Shown here piece after piece: positions 22,537-33,649 of a stretch of DNA of 64,000 nucleotides; within the stretch, counting starts at the first letter, position 1, and every line of letters starts with the position of its first letter. Source of the stretch: Erinaceus europaeus (taxonomy: Eukaryota; Chordata; Mammalia; Eulipotyphla; Erinaceidae); NCBI RefSeq assembly GCF_950295315.1, contig NC_080165.1, positions 6,174,320-6,238,319 of the forward strand, read 5' to 3'. The translations under genes and the position numbers were made by a program. A model generated the notes under the pieces. That model was not told the origin of the DNA. It saw only the letters and a list, made by a program, of their open reading frames with translations, and ran no database searches.

Positions 22537-22870
22537 GGGAGGGGTCTGGCGGTAGCACGTGGCGCAAAGCGCAAGGACAGGCATAAGGATCCCGGTTCCA
22601 GCCCCCGGCTCCCCACCTGCAGGGGAGTCGCTTCCCAGGCGGTGAAGCAGGTCTGCAGGTGTCTGTCTTTCTCTCCCCCTCTCTGTCTTCCCTTCCTCCT
22701 TTTCTCTCTGTCCTATCCAACAACAATGACATCAATAACAACAACAACAATAATAACCACAACAACGATAAAAAACAACAAGGGCAACAAAAAAGGAAAT
22801 AAATAGCCTCCAGGAACAGTGGACTAATGGTGCAGGCACCAAACCCCAACAATGACCCTGGAGGCAAAAA
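22537..22870 (+). mobile_element. SINE-A2 copy
   Basis: Head GTCTGGCGGTAGCACGTGGC has lost about 20 bp of the usual head. The B box is CCCGGTTCCAGCCCCC. It ends in the A2 segment and AACCCCAACAATGACCCTGG. Confidence 0.85.
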
Positions 22871-23334
22871 AGATAACAACAACAAAAAAAAAGACTGACA
22901 GGAAGATACAGAAGAAGTAAGCACATAGATGCAAAGACAGCATACCAGCACTAACTCATTCCTCCCCACTTTTGATGACCAACAGCACCCCTACATCTTG
23001 AAGCAGGCTCTGTAGTCCATGTGGAGACTGGGAAAGCAAGAGAAAAGGGCTGTGCAAACACGACTTGTAACGATGAGTGAATGCAAAATGAAATTTCAAG
23101 TTTTTCTTAGTATTAAAATACCACTACAATTATATATAGATAGATTGCCCTTGGTGCTTGGACCAAAAATGTAGCAACACCAGTAAACTGAGATAGGGTG
23201 AGTTGGAAGGGCAAAAGGAGCTTTGTCCTCTCTTGTGGGCTTCTCCAGGACTTTGCCCTCACTATAAAGTAGCAATGGTAAAGATTGCCCCACTCTGCAA
23301 AGGGAGGCTGGATCATCCTACTTTGCCACTGGAG
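22871..23334. other. Intergenic sequence, nothing recognised
   Basis: No family resemblance seen. Confidence 0.4.
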
Positions 23335-24575
23335 GAAGACGGGTCCTGAAATGAGTGAGTGCAGCCTAGAATGTTCCCAGCTGTGACCACAGACTGTGAG
23401 CTCAGACTGACAGGGACTTGGAGGTCACACAGGCTCCTGGGCTAAATATGAATAGATAAGGGCCCTGATTCAGATTGATGGTATAAACTGTTAGTTGGTA
23501 TAAACTGTTAGTTGTATATATTTATTTTCTTCAAGTTTGGGGGCTACTCTCTGCACTAATCCAGCTTTCTAGGCCTATTCTCAACTCTGAAACCATCTTA
23601 CCAGACAATAATTTTAGTCCACTTGCATGTTAGCTAACAAGCTCAAGCAAAAACTACTAAAGTCACAGACCCCTAGGAAAATACCTAAAATGGACTTCCT
23701 AGCTTCTCTCCACCCAAGATCCCTGTTCTCATCTGCTCTATTCCTACTTTTTGGTTTCTGTTTATTAAATAATTTGTCCTGCTTTGTCCCTTACCCCCGA
23801 TTCCCCTGAACAGAAGACCTCATTAATGTCTCCTGCAGTCTCACCTTCCCAGAGCCCTGCCCCACTAGGGAAAAATAGAGACAGGCTGGGGGTGTGGGTC
23901 GATCTGCCAATGCCCATGTCCAACGAAGCAGCAATTACAGGAGCCAGAACTTGCACCTTCTGCACCCCAAAGTGAATTTTGGCCCATACTCACAGAGAGG
24001 GGAGAAATGTTAGGGGTAAGATGACCAGAGGGCTCTGAACTCTAACTCTATCAGAACCAAGTCAGAAGAGAAATAAAGGAAGTACACTCAGACATTGTAA
24101 TAGGTGTAGGTATGACTTAGCAAGAGAAGGCAGAATCTTAGGGAGAAAAAACAACAAATGTATAAAAATAGAGGGGCCAAGCAGTGGTGCACTTGGTTAA
24201 GCGCACACACCACAGTGAGCAAGGTCCTAGGTTCAAGCCCTCAGCTTCCCACCTGCGGAGGTAAAGTTTCAGAAGTGCTGAAGCGGGGCTGCAGGTGTCT
24301 TTCTGTCTCTCTCTCTCTCCCTCTCTGTCATCCCCTCCCCTCTTAATTTCTGTCTCTCTCCAGTAATAAAGTGAAAAATATTTTTTAAAAAATGAAAATA
24401 TAGTTAGAGGAATAATAGTCAACCCATGTCTTGTGGCCTTGGGAGAACTACTGCAGTTTCCAATGGAGGAAATGGAGATGCAGAGCTCTGGTGGTGGGAA
24501 GGGTGCAGGATCACACCCCTGTAATCTCATAGTTTTATAAATCAATATTAAATCACTAATAACTTTTTAATAGCT
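23335..24575 (+). mobile_element. F element, long old copy split by a SINE-B
   Basis: Runs in sense from GGGTCCTGAAATGAGTGAG to the tail TAAATCAATATTAAATCACT at about 24569. A SINE-B at 24168-24400 interrupts it. Sequence shared with other copies includes CAGAGCCCTGCCCCACTAGG and GAGACAGGCTGGGGGTGTGG. It is the best view of the 5' half of the older subfamily. Confidence 0.65.
24168..24400 (+). mobile_element. SINE-B copy inside an F element
   Basis: Head GGGCCAAGCAGTGGTGCACT, B box TAGGTTCAAGCCCTC and tail TCCAGTAATAAAGTG. Similar A-rich bases (AAAATAGAG, GAAAATATAG) flank it. Confidence 0.8.
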
Positions 24576-25009
24576 ATTTATCTTGAAAGCAGAAAAAAAA
24601 AAAAAAAACCACTTTGAGATGCTAGGTTTGCCTCAGGGTGGCAGGCCCAAGACATCACATTTTGCAGACGATCAGAATAAAGGGGCTTCTAGTCCTGGCT
24701 CCCTGCAGGCAGTCCCTCGCCAGCGCTGCGGGCTGGGCAGAGAGGCGCTGATTGACAGGGGCCGGTCAGGTGACCTGGCGCCGCGTTCCGAGCCTGCACC
24801 CAGGGGCCACGGAACCCGGAGGCGTCTCTGGGGCCAAAGCTGCCGCGGGTTCGGGACCCAGCGCTGAAAGGGGGCGGGCAAGGGAGCTGCGCGGGGCTGC
24901 TGGCCACACCTGCCCGGCCTTTGCTGGGGTGGTCGGTGTGGGGGTGACCGAGGAATCTAGCGTCCCTAACCCCACTGCTCTGCCCCCGCGCCCCCCAACA
25001 TTTTATCCT

Positions 25010-26595
25010 CCAGCCCAACTCTATCCACCAGGACCCCCCTCTCCCCCAGAACCCCCTCTATCCCACAGGACGCCCCTCTCATCCCCGGCCCCCTACTCTC
25101 TCCCCCTGCCCCCCACTCTCTTCCCCAGGCCCCCCACTCTCTCCCCAACCCCCTCTCTGTCCCCCAGGGACCCCACTCTGTCCCCCAGGCCACCAATATC
25201 ACCCCCAGGGCTCCCACTCTCTACCCAGCCCCCCACTCTCTCCCCCAGGGACCCCACTCTGTCACCCAGGGACCCCACTCTGTCCTCCAGGACCCCATTC
25301 TCTCCCCTAGCCGCCCACTCTCTCCCCCAGGGACCCCACTCTGTCCCCCAGCCACCCGCACTCTCCCCCAGCCCCCCATTTTCTCCCCCGGCTCCCCACT
25401 CTCTCCTCCAGGGGCCCCCACACGCTCCCCCAGGGGTCCCCGCTCTCTCCCCCAGCCCCCCACCCGCTCTCTCCCCCGGACCCCCACTCTCTCCCCCAGA
25501 CCCTCACTCTCTCTCCCCCAGCTCCTCACTCTCTCCCACAACCCCCCACTCTCTCCCCCAGAGCCCCACTCTCTCCCCCAGGCCCCCACACTCTCCCCCA
25601 GGCCCCCCCCACTCTCCCCCGGGCCCCCACTCTCTCCCCCAGCGCCCCCCACTCTCTCCTCCAGCGCCCCCCACTCTCTCCTCCGGCCCCCACTCTCCCC
25701 CGGCCCCCCACTCTCTCCCCCGGCCCCCCACTCTCTCCCCTGCCCCCCACTCTCCCCCGTCCTCCACTCTCTCCCCGACCCCCACTTTCTCCCCGACCCC
25801 CCCACTCTCTCCCCCGGGCCCCCACACTCTCCCCCGACCCCCACTCTCCTCCGGCCCCCCACTCTCTCCCCGGTCCCCCACTCTCTCCCCGGCCCCTCAC
25901 TCTCCCCCGGCCCCCCACTCTCTCCCCCGGCCCCCCACTCTCTCCCCCGGCCCCCCACTCTCCCCCGGCCCCCCACTCTCTCCCCTGCCCCCCACTCTCT
26001 CCCCTGCCCCCCACTCTCTCCCCCGTCCTCCACTCTCTCCCCGACCCCCACTTTCTCCCCGACCCCCCACTCTCTCCCCGGCCCCCCACTCTCTCCCCGA
26101 CCCCCTACTCTCTCCCCGACCCCCCACTCTCCCCCGGCCCCCCACTCTCTCCCCCAACCCCCCACACACTCCCCCGGCCCCCCACTCTTTCCCCCGGCCC
26201 CCCACTCTCTCCCCCAACCCCCCACACTCTCTCCCGGCCCCCCACTCTCCCCCGGCCCCCCACTCTCTCCCCCAACCCCCCACACTCTCCCCCGGCCCCC
26301 CACTCTCTCCCCCAGCGCCCCCACACTCTCCCCCAACCCCCCCCCACTCTCCCCCGGCCCCCCACTCTCTCCCCCAACCCCCACACTCTCCCCCGGCCCC
26401 CCACTCTCCCCCGGCCCCCCACTCTCTCCCCCAACCCCCCCACTCTCCCCCGGCCCCCCACTCTCTCCCCCAACCCCCCCACTCTCCCCCGGCCCCCCAC
26501 TCTCCCCCGGCCCCCCACTCTCCCCCGGCCCCCCACTCTCTCCCCCAACCCCCCACACTCTCCCCCGGCCCCCCACTCTCTCCCCCAGCGCCCCC
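25010..26595. repeat. C-rich promoter-proximal minisatellite
   Basis: Dozens of imperfect 18-21-bp units with core CCCCCCACTCTCTCCCC, joined by CCGG, CCAG or CCAA. Early units (25.0-25.5 kb) are irregular (CCAGGGACCCCACTCTGTCC type) and later ones are more uniform. The minus strand is G-rich (GGGGGAGAGAGTGGGGGG) and could form G-quadruplexes. Long frames on both strands (787, 451 and 550 codons) are artefacts of a unit that rarely makes stops. Copy number may be collapsed or wrong in the assembly. Confidence 0.93.
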
Positions 26596-26599
26596 GGCC

Positions 26600-27111
26600 C
26601 GGCAGCCTCTCCTCCCCGCCGGCTGGAGGCGGGCGCAGGGGGAGGAGCGCCCAGTGGCGGGACCGCCTTTCCCGGGAGGCCCGGGCCGCCCCCGCCCCGC
26701 CGCCGAGGAGGAGCCTCCGGGAACCCGGGCGGGGCTCGGCGCTCTGGGCTCCCCGCTGTCGGTCGGGCCGGTCTGCGGGGCCACGTCTCCCGCGCCTGGG
26801 ACTCGGGTGCGCCGTGGGGCCGCTCCCCGCTCGGCCTTTGCCTTTGCTTCGGGCGGAACTAGCGGCGCGGAGATTGCACAAGTTGCGGCGGCTTCCAGCC
26901 AGGGGCTAGTTGCTTTCTGCTGCCCCTGCTGGCCTCTCGCCCGGCTCTCCACTTTGCGCTTCCCAACCCAAGTACATACACGGACTGGCGCTCGGCCGAA
27001 GTCAGGCGCGCAGCCCGCAGCCCGCACCCCGCAGCCCGCACCCCGCACCCCGCAGCCCGCCCAGGAGCCCGGGGCGCGGCGGGACGAGCGGCGGCCGCGA
27101 TCCCGGAGCAG
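26600..27111 (+). other. UTRN: UTRN exon 1 (5'UTR), 3' end defined, 5' end uncertain
   Basis: The 3' boundary is the donor GGAGCAG|GTAAGC at 27111/27112. The start is not visible in the sequence. It is set just after the minisatellite because utrophin A has a long, GC-rich, untranslated first exon, so treat it as an outer limit. The exon contains a heptamer array (27007-27061). There is no start codon from which a long protein could plausibly begin. Family knowledge: the utrophin A 5'UTR is reported to support internal (IRES-type) initiation. Confidence 0.6.
27007..27061. repeat. GCAGCCC/GCACCCC heptamer array
   Basis: About eight 7-bp units alternating GCAGCCC and GCACCCC, just upstream of the exon 1 donor, and therefore probably transcribed in the 5'UTR. 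Confidence 0.85.
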
Positions 27112-27525
27112 GTAAGCCCCGCGCCTGGCGGGAAACCATCGCGGCCGGCGGGCGGGCCCAGCTGCACTGGCCGACAGCCCCCCGCAGCTCCAGGAGCCCC
27201 GTCTGTCCGCAGCGAGAGGCGACCAACTTTTATGGGTTTTTTTTTTTTTTTTGCATGCACTTTGCTGGGACTCACAGTTCAGCTCCCCCTCTAGAGACAA
27301 ACGTGGAGAGAGCCTGGGCCAGGAAAACTGTGCTTCTGGCTCCAAACCACGCAAAGCACCCCGGGCACCCCCAGTCCCCGCCAGCCCCCCTCTCCACTGG
27401 GGTGAGTGAGGCCTTGGCGCGCGGTGGGAGGGGGGCACCCGCTCAGCGATCACCCAGAGGGGACGTGGCCTCCTGTCACCCACCCCACACCCCAGTCCCT
27501 GGAGGGCGGGCGTCTGGAGTGGGAG

Positions 27526-27566
27526 ACAGACAGACAGACAGACAAACAAACTGACTGACTGACTGC
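27526..27566. repeat. (CAGA)n/(CTGA)n tract
   Basis: CAGA units pass through CAAA into CTGA units, at the 3' edge of the CpG island. Confidence 0.9.
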
Positions 27567-27620
27567 AGGGAGCGGCTCCTCGGCCTGGCCACAGGCTGGC
27601 AGCGTGCAGAAGACCTTGGG

Positions 27621-28577
27621 GCTATTGCTTCTCCCAAGGGTGGGGTCCCGGAGAGACTGGGAGCGTCCAATCGGTGCGCAGTTCTGTGCTTTTTAAAATA
27701 TCATTTTATATATCTTTAAAAGGTTTTATGCCGGACTCTTGGCATCCCTCGCTTCCATGGATCAGGTTAATTCCTGTCTTCTTTCAGTCCCGGGGTGAGG
27801 CCGGGTTTGCCCCTAGGCCGAATGCAAAGGCTCCAAGGAACTGAACACTCCGGACTGTGCAATTAGCTGGACCTAGTTGAGGGAGAGGAACTTGGGTTCC
27901 AGCATTGTTTCAAGGGAAGAAGAAGGCGTCCAGCTTACAAGGGCCAGCAGATCTGAAGTTTGTTTTGTGTTAAACTGAAGAGCCTAGGCTGCTCCCCCCC
28001 CCAACACCCTCTTTTCTGGATTTCTTCTTTCCCGGGCTTGTGGCCACTTTGGAGCTCACCCCCTCTGGGGTAGAAGTGAGTCCCTGGAGCCCCGGGTCTT
28101 TGGGATCCTCCCCATGCAAACTTTGTAACATGCACAACAGGCCCAAGTAAGGAGAGTTGCTGGTCCCATCCGGGCTGGTGGCCCGTTGGCGCTTAGAGGA
28201 ATCTGAAGGTCCTGGGTGCTCCAAACCGCAGGGCGAGGGCGCTGGTCACCCCCCCCCACCACCACCACACACACACACCAGCCTGGATGTGACTGACAAG
28301 ACAGGTCTTCACCGCTGGGTTGGGTGTTGCCAGCAGTTTCACTGCCCCTGCAACCAGTATTGATCACAGCAGTCTTAACAGTCAGTCCTTTGGAGCACCT
28401 CAGTGAGTGGATGGCAGCTCGGGTGTTTCTTTGACTAGATTTCAAGCTGAGGAGCAATTTCTTTCTTCCTGCCTCTCCCCTTGCCACTCTGGCTACGCTA
28501 AGGTTTTAAAGTTTGGCTTTCCAGTGTAGATGGATAGTTCTCACTCTAGGACTAGAATGGGTGGTCTTATTATTATT
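27621..28577. other. Intron 1 unique sequence
   Basis: Follows the CpG island and includes a CCAAT pentamer near 27666 and a C/ACC-rich stretch at 28248-28280. Conserved regulatory DNA is possible but cannot be judged by eye. Confidence 0.4.
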
Positions 28578-28640
28578 ATTTAATATTTATTTCTTTATTC
28601 CCTTTTGTTGCTCTTGTTTTTTATTGTTGTAGTTATTATT
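28578..28640 (-). mobile_element. SINE-A tail fragment
   Basis: Only the TTTATTCCCTTTTGTTGC... tail portion remains. A SINE-D begins directly after it, so the D copy probably inserted into or replaced the rest. Confidence 0.65.
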
Positions 28641-28794
28641 TTTTAAAAAGATTTTACTTATTTATTAATGAGAAACATAGCAGGAGAGAGAAAGAGCCAG
28701 ACATCACTCTGGTACATGTGCTGCTGGGGATTGAACTCTGGACCTCATGCTTGAGAGTCCGATGCTTTATCCACTGTGCCACCTCCCGGACCAC
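28641..28794 (-). mobile_element. SINE-D copy
   Basis: AGATTTTACTTATTTATTAATGAG tail side, GGGGATTGAACTCTGGACCT (B box complement) and CCACCTCCCGGACCAC at the head side. Confidence 0.78.
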
Positions 28795-28811
28795 TAGAAT
28801 AGGTGGTTATT

Positions 28812-28957
28812 TTTATTTATTTATTTTTTAAATTTTATTTTACACCAGAACACTTCTCAGTTCTGGCTTACGGTGGGGCTGGGGGGTTGAACCTGGGACT
28901 TCAGAGCCTCAGGCTTGAAAGGCTTTTGTAGAACCATTATGCTGTCTCCCCAGCCCA
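28812..28957 (-). mobile_element. SINE-C copy
   Basis: ACCAGAACACTTCTCAGTTC to ATGCTGTCTCCCCAGCCC, reverse orientation. Confidence 0.75.
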
Positions 28958-29709
28958 GAATGGGTGGTTTTAAAACTCTAGGACAGAAGCCAACTCAATA
29001 CCTCACATGCACACTGTTGTACCTCTTTGTATGTTCAGGTGGTGTAATATGCAAATTTCTTCAAAACCAAAACTCTGGTTTTTGCCTTTAAGGCCACCTT
29101 CACCCTTCTTTGACCCCAGGTTCATTGCTACACAATCTTGGCTTCTGCTTCATAAAATGATGAGCTAGAGATAAAGTTAACTGTATTTCAGTAAAAACTT
29201 AGCAGAACATGTATGCTCAGAAATTTAAAGCGGTGGTAACAAAAACAATACTTAGACTTGTTAAAGGACTAAACCCGATGCATATATTCATCCCATTCTG
29301 TTTCTCCTCTAACTCTAGCTGAAGGATTGCCTTTCCTCCATTTCATAGGAGAAAGAGAGAGAGAGAGAGAGAGAGAGCGAGCTAGCAGGGCCAAGTATAT
29401 GGGCATGTCAGTAGTGAGACTTTTAATTTTGCCTCCTGCTGCAATACTTAGCAAATTAGGAGGTGTCTCTCCAATATGTTTCTCAGCCTGGAGTTTCCTG
29501 TTTTGTTGGTAGCAGCAAGAAGCACTTTAATCATGGTTTTTTTGCCTTCCTATTCTGGCCTTGTCCTCTGATTCCCCCCCCTTTTTTTGCTCTATCTTTG
29601 TAACATTTATGGATTTTGATTTTCAAGAAGAAAAAAGTTTGAGAAATATCTTAAAGAGTATATCAAAATAAATTCTGGACATTAATGTGCAGATACAATA
29701 GAGTCCCGT

Positions 29710-29773
<64 letters not shown>

Positions 29774-29934
29774 GAGTGTAAAAAGCCTTTGGGAAACTAA
29801 AATGAAGACCCTTGGCTAAGATCAGTTATGAAGAGCCTTAGAAATATTCTCTAAAGGGAACCATTTTAGTCTTTGAAGATAAATATTGTTGGTCGAACCT
29901 GGTTTTCTGTAGCAAATTTTTTTAAACAATCTTT
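28958..29934. other. Intron 1 sequence with two microsatellites
   Basis: Holds a (GA)n run at 29354-29380 and a (GC)n(AC)n run at 29709-29769. Otherwise there is nothing I recognise. Confidence 0.45.
29709..29769. repeat. (GC)4(AC)n microsatellite
   Basis: TGTGCGCGCGCG followed by a long pure AC run. The alternating purine-pyrimidine sequence is a Z-DNA candidate in UTRN intron 1. Confidence 0.92.
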
Positions 29935-30186
29935 TTTTAAAAAAATATTTATTTCCTTTTGTTGCCCTTGTTGTTTTATTATTGTTGTCGTTGTTGGATA
30001 GGACAGAGAGAAATGGAGAGAGGAGGGAAAGACAGAGAGGGGGAGAGAAAGACAGACACCTGCAGACCTGCTTCACCGCCTGTGAGGCCACTCTCCTGCA
30101 GGTGGGGAGTCGGGGGCTCGAACCCGGATCCTTCCGCCGGTCCTTGTACCACATGCGCTTAACCCGCTGCGCTACCACCTGACTCT
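29935..30186 (-). mobile_element. SINE-A copy
   Basis: TTTCCTTTTGTTGCCCTTG to CGCTACCACCTGACTC. The mid-head is shortened, with the usual GCGCTTTGCGCC missing. Confidence 0.85.
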
Positions 30187-30474
30187 CCTGTAGTGAATTT
30201 TGATATGTGCTGTTATGAACAAATTTTTTGGTTCTCAGATGTAATAACATAGCTTTAAGAATTCAGCATAGTTTCTACATTGTATACTTATGAAAGGAAC
30301 TTAATTACATAATAAATCATGTCTTTTCATAGTAGGCCAATATAAAAAAGGAAAAAGTTTTTTTATACACTTCCTCCCTATGAGAAAAGATACTTTTCCT
30401 AGAGCTATAGTCTATCAGTTTTCATCTGCCTCAAAATCTTTAATGCAAACTTAAAAAAAATAAAATGACAGTTT
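30187..30474. other. Intron 1 sequence, nothing recognised
   Basis: AT-rich, no repeat identified. Confidence 0.4.
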
Positions 30475-30680
30475 GGGGCCGGGTGTTGGCATACCTGGTT
30501 GAATGTACATGTTATAATGAGCTAGGACTGAAGTTCAAGCCCCTGGGGTCCCTGCCTGCAGGGGGAAAGCTTTGCCAGTGGTGCAGGTGTCTCTCTGTCT
30601 CTCTCCCTTTCTGTTACCACCTTCCCTTTCAATTTCTGGCCGTCTCTATCCAATAAACAAAGAAAGAAAGAATATATATA
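30475..30680 (+). mobile_element. SINE-B copy
   Basis: Head GGGGCCGGGTGTTGGCATAC, an altered B box (GAAGTTCAAGCCCC), CCAATAAACAAAG tail and a terminal (TA)n. The GAAGCAG motif before the body is deleted. Confidence 0.78.
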
Positions 30681-30867
30681 TATCTCGACCTGTTTCAAAA
30701 CAAACGAAAGCCCTGGATAGCTTTAACCTTTTTATTATTTGAATATGCCCTTCTCCTGGCTGAAAAGAAGAAATAGTCATGCTATATTTTAAGAGTGTTT
30801 TATTTCATGAAACATTATAGTTTGGACATGATCAGTTTACACCGGCTTTACTGTTCTGGGCCTACTT

Positions 30868-31002
30868 TTTCTGATAGATAAAAGATAGAGAGATAGAGAT
30901 TACCCCAGCATTACCCAGTGTCCTGGGCACCTGGGGTCCTGCCTGGGTTGTGTACACGGTAGAGCCAATGTCTTCCTAGGTCAGTTATCTCACCAGCCAT
31001 CA
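30868..31002 (-). mobile_element. Diverged tRNA-type SINE
   Basis: The + strand reads TTTCTGATAGATAAAAGATAG to CTCACCAGCCATC. A similar diverged copy is at 32985-33138. It is probably an older relative of SINE-C. Confidence 0.45.
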
Positions 31003-31061
31003 CAGAACATTGCTGAATGTGACACTGAATGTCACGTGTCTAGAAATAGTGACATATAGGT

Positions 31062-31250
31062 GGCCGGGCAGTGGCGCACCAGGTTGAGCGTACATGTTAC
31101 CATGCGCAAGGACCCGGGTTCCAGCCCCCGACCCCACCTGCAGGGGGAAAGCTTCACAATTGGTGAAGCAAGGCAGCAGGTGTCTCTCTCACCCTCTTCT
31201 CCCTCTCTCAAGCTCTCTCTGTTCTATCAAGTAAAATAAATAAATGTTAA
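31062..31250 (+). mobile_element. SINE-B copy
   Basis: Head GGCCGGGCAGTGGCGCACCA and B box CCCGGGTTCCAGCCCCC. The tail TAAATAAATG abuts a SINE-A copy in the same orientation. Confidence 0.82.
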
Positions 31251-31265
31251 AAAAAGAAAGTAACA

Positions 31266-31560
31266 GGGAGTTGGGCGATAGCATAGAGGGTTAAGTGCAC
31301 GTGGCGCAAAGCGCAGGGACCGGCGTAAGGATCCCGGTTCGAGCCCCCGGCTCCCCACCTGCAGGGGAGTCGCTTCACAGGCGGTGAAGCAGGTCTGCAG
31401 GTGTCTGTCTTTCTCTCCCCCTCTCTGTCTTCCTCTCCTCTCTCCATTTCCCTCTGTCCTATCCAACAACAGTGACATCAATAACAACAACAATAACTAC
31501 AAAAACAATAACAATAAAACAAGGGCAACAAAAGGGAATAAATAAATAATTAAATATTAA
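31266..31560 (+). mobile_element. SINE-A copy, near full length
   Basis: Head GAGTTGGGCGATAGCATAGA, intact B box, and a complete AACAACAA-type tail ending GGGAATAAATAAATAATTAA. Confidence 0.88.
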
Positions 31561-31892
31561 AAAAAAGAAAAAAACACACTCAGTCATCCTCCCTTAAAAG
31601 ATCTAGTGACCTATCGTATAAAATGATGATACCATATGTTGTGTCCCTAAATCCAACCACTGAGTTATATGTGAATTAACGTTGACTCTTCACAAATTAA
31701 TACTGGTGTGTCATTAATTAGAGACCCAGTTAAATGACTGATTTATTTAACTGGGATTTGGGGTGTTTTTTTCAAGGCTAGATAGCTCAGAATCGAGTTG
31801 CCAAACTAAAAATCTGAATTCTGATTCAGTTAGGGTTGCTTGGGCAGTCTGTTCTGGAAATCTTAGGACAATGTAGTATTTTAATTATTGTA
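31561..31892. other. Intron 1 sequence, nothing recognised
   Basis: No repeat family seen. Confidence 0.4.
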
Positions 31893-32062
31893 TTTAAAAA
31901 ATATATTTGTTTTATCTTATTGAGAAAGAGGAAGAAAGGCAGAGAGAAAGATACAGAGACCAGGGCACTGCTCACTTCTGACTTAGGGAGTGTGGGAGAC
32001 TCAACCTGGGACTTTGAAGTCTCATATATGCGAGTCTTTGTATAGTGATTTATGCTATCCAC
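31893..32062 (-). mobile_element. SINE-C copy
   Basis: CAGGGCACTGCTCACTTCTG and CTCAACCTGGGACTTTGAAG mark the reversed body. The head end is diverged. Confidence 0.68.
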
Positions 32063-32120
32063 CCATACTAATTATTGGAGTCTTTTTTTTTTTTTTAAAG
32101 GGATGACTTCACCAAACACA

Positions 32121-32322
32121 CTTTTCTTATTTATTTATTATTGGATAGACAGAAATTGAGCGAGGAAGGGAAGACAGAGAGGGAGAGAGACAGAGAGACA
32201 CCTGCAGCCCTGCTTCACCACTTGTGAAGCTCCCCCTGCAGGTGGGGACCAGGGGCTTGAACCTGGGTCCTTGTGTCCTGAGATGTGAGTGCTTAACCAG
32301 GTGCGCCAATGCCTGGCCCTCT
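32121..32322 (-). mobile_element. SINE-B copy
   Basis: TTATTTATTATTGGATAGAC to CGCCAATGCCTGGCCCTC; well preserved. Confidence 0.82.
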
Positions 32323-32349
32323 AACTATTGTGTTTCTTCTCAAGTATTT

Positions 32350-32502
32350 CACTTAATTTATTTTAGTAAGGAGAGATACAGAGAAAAATAGGAGCATTAC
32401 TTGACTCTGGCTTTTGGTGGTGCTGGAGATTGGACCTGGGACCTCAGGGCCTCAGGTATGAAAGATTTTTTTGTAGAACCATTATGCAGTCTTTCTTCTG
32501 TG
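32350..32502 (-). mobile_element. SINE-C copy
   Basis: GGAGCATTACTTGACTCTGG, then GATTGGACCTGGGACCTCAG, in reverse. Confidence 0.68.
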
Positions 32503-32984
32503 GTCCTAATTATTGTTTTCTTAAGGAAGGCAGTATTGCAGCATACCATATTCAATTCTTTACATTCTAATGATGCTTCTGACTAATTCTGGATTTATTA
32601 CTGAAGGATAAATTATTAATCCGCAGATCAATTAGTGAAGGCGAAATTACCTTATTTGAGGGATATCTATACTCAGCAGGATTCATATAACAGCTTTGCA
32701 GAATAGAATCGTGGTCAGTGGGTATAAGTTGTAACTGCCCAGCTTAGCATACAATCCAGACTGCTCTGTCTTTTTCTTGTCTCCAGTTATGCATGTCTCA
32801 AAGACACATCGCACTCTGCAGTCCAAATCACATTTAACATGTTTTCCCGGCAATTCTTTCTCCTTTGATTCCTGGTTCAGTAAACGACACGCCCACCTTT
32901 CTGCCCTTCTGTAGCCTGTGCTTTTTGCATTTTGGTTGTTGATTTTGCTGTGAAATAAAGGTGCTTCACCTTTCTGGTCTAACT
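32503..32984. other. Intron 1 sequence, nothing recognised
   Basis: A minus-strand frame of 120 codons (32683-33045) overlaps a SINE end and shows no family features. Confidence 0.4.
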
Positions 32985-33138
32985 TTCTCAGATAAATAGA
33001 GGCAGAGACAGAGAGACAGAGGGAGAGATTCCACAGTACTGGCACTTTCTCCTATGTGGTGGGGGGCCTGAGTTGAACCCAGGTTGCATAGATGACAAGA
33101 CAGGTACACTGTCCAGGTGAGCTGTTTTGTTGGCCCTT
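32985..33138 (-). mobile_element. Diverged tRNA-type SINE
   Basis: CTCAGATAAATAGAGGCAGAG, CTGAGTTGAACCCAGGTTGC and GTCCAGGTGAGCTGTTTTG follow the same layout as the copy at 30868. Confidence 0.5.
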
Positions 33139-33214
33139 CAAAATTCTGAAATATCATTTTTTCTTTAATCAGTTCCCCAACCCTGTTGACTCTCTTTAAT
33201 AGCAGACATTCTAT

Positions 33215-33304
33215 ACACACACACACACACACACACGTCTGTCTGTCTTTCTGTGCTTGGTTAGGTCACAGTTACCTTCTGCCTGGAATATTTCACTAGA
33301 AAGA

Positions 33305-33335
<31 letters not shown>

Positions 33336-33399
33336 TGTCTGTCTTTCTGTGCTTGGTTAGGTCACAGTTACCTTCTGCCTGGAATATTTCACTAGAAAG

Positions 33400-33443
<44 letters not shown>

Positions 33444-33601
33444 TGTCTGTCTTTCTGTGCTTGGTTAGGTCACAGTTACCTTCTGCCTGGAATATTTCAC
33501 TAGAAAGAACACACACACACACACACACACACATGTCTGTCTGTCTTTCTGTGCTTGGTTAGGTCACAGTTACCTTCTGCCTGGAATATTTCACTAGAAA
33601 G

Positions 33602-33649
<48 letters not shown>

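Larger units (their letters stand above)
24690..27620 (+). promoter_or_regulatory. UTRN: CpG island, probable UTRN promoter A region
   Basis: The only CpG-dense region in the window. It lies 5' of the utrophin start-codon exon and contains a consensus splice donor at 27112, as expected for the TATA-less, GC-rich utrophin A promoter. A GC box GGGCGGGG is at 26727-26734. An inverted half-site pair with an overlapping E box (GGTCAGGTGACC) is at 24764-24775. The middle 1.6 kb is a minisatellite. I did not find an exact TTCCGG N-box, the element known to drive synaptic expression of utrophin A; the closest is GTTCCGAGC near 24786. Promoter activity and transcription start are inferred. Confidence 0.75.

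Noticed and set aside
24752..27115. 787-codon + strand ORF and 451/550/258-codon minus strand ORFs, Pro/Ser- or Gly/Glu-rich
   Set aside because: They run through the C-rich minisatellite, whose unit rarely yields stop codons in several frames on both strands. There is no non-repeat domain and no splice logic.
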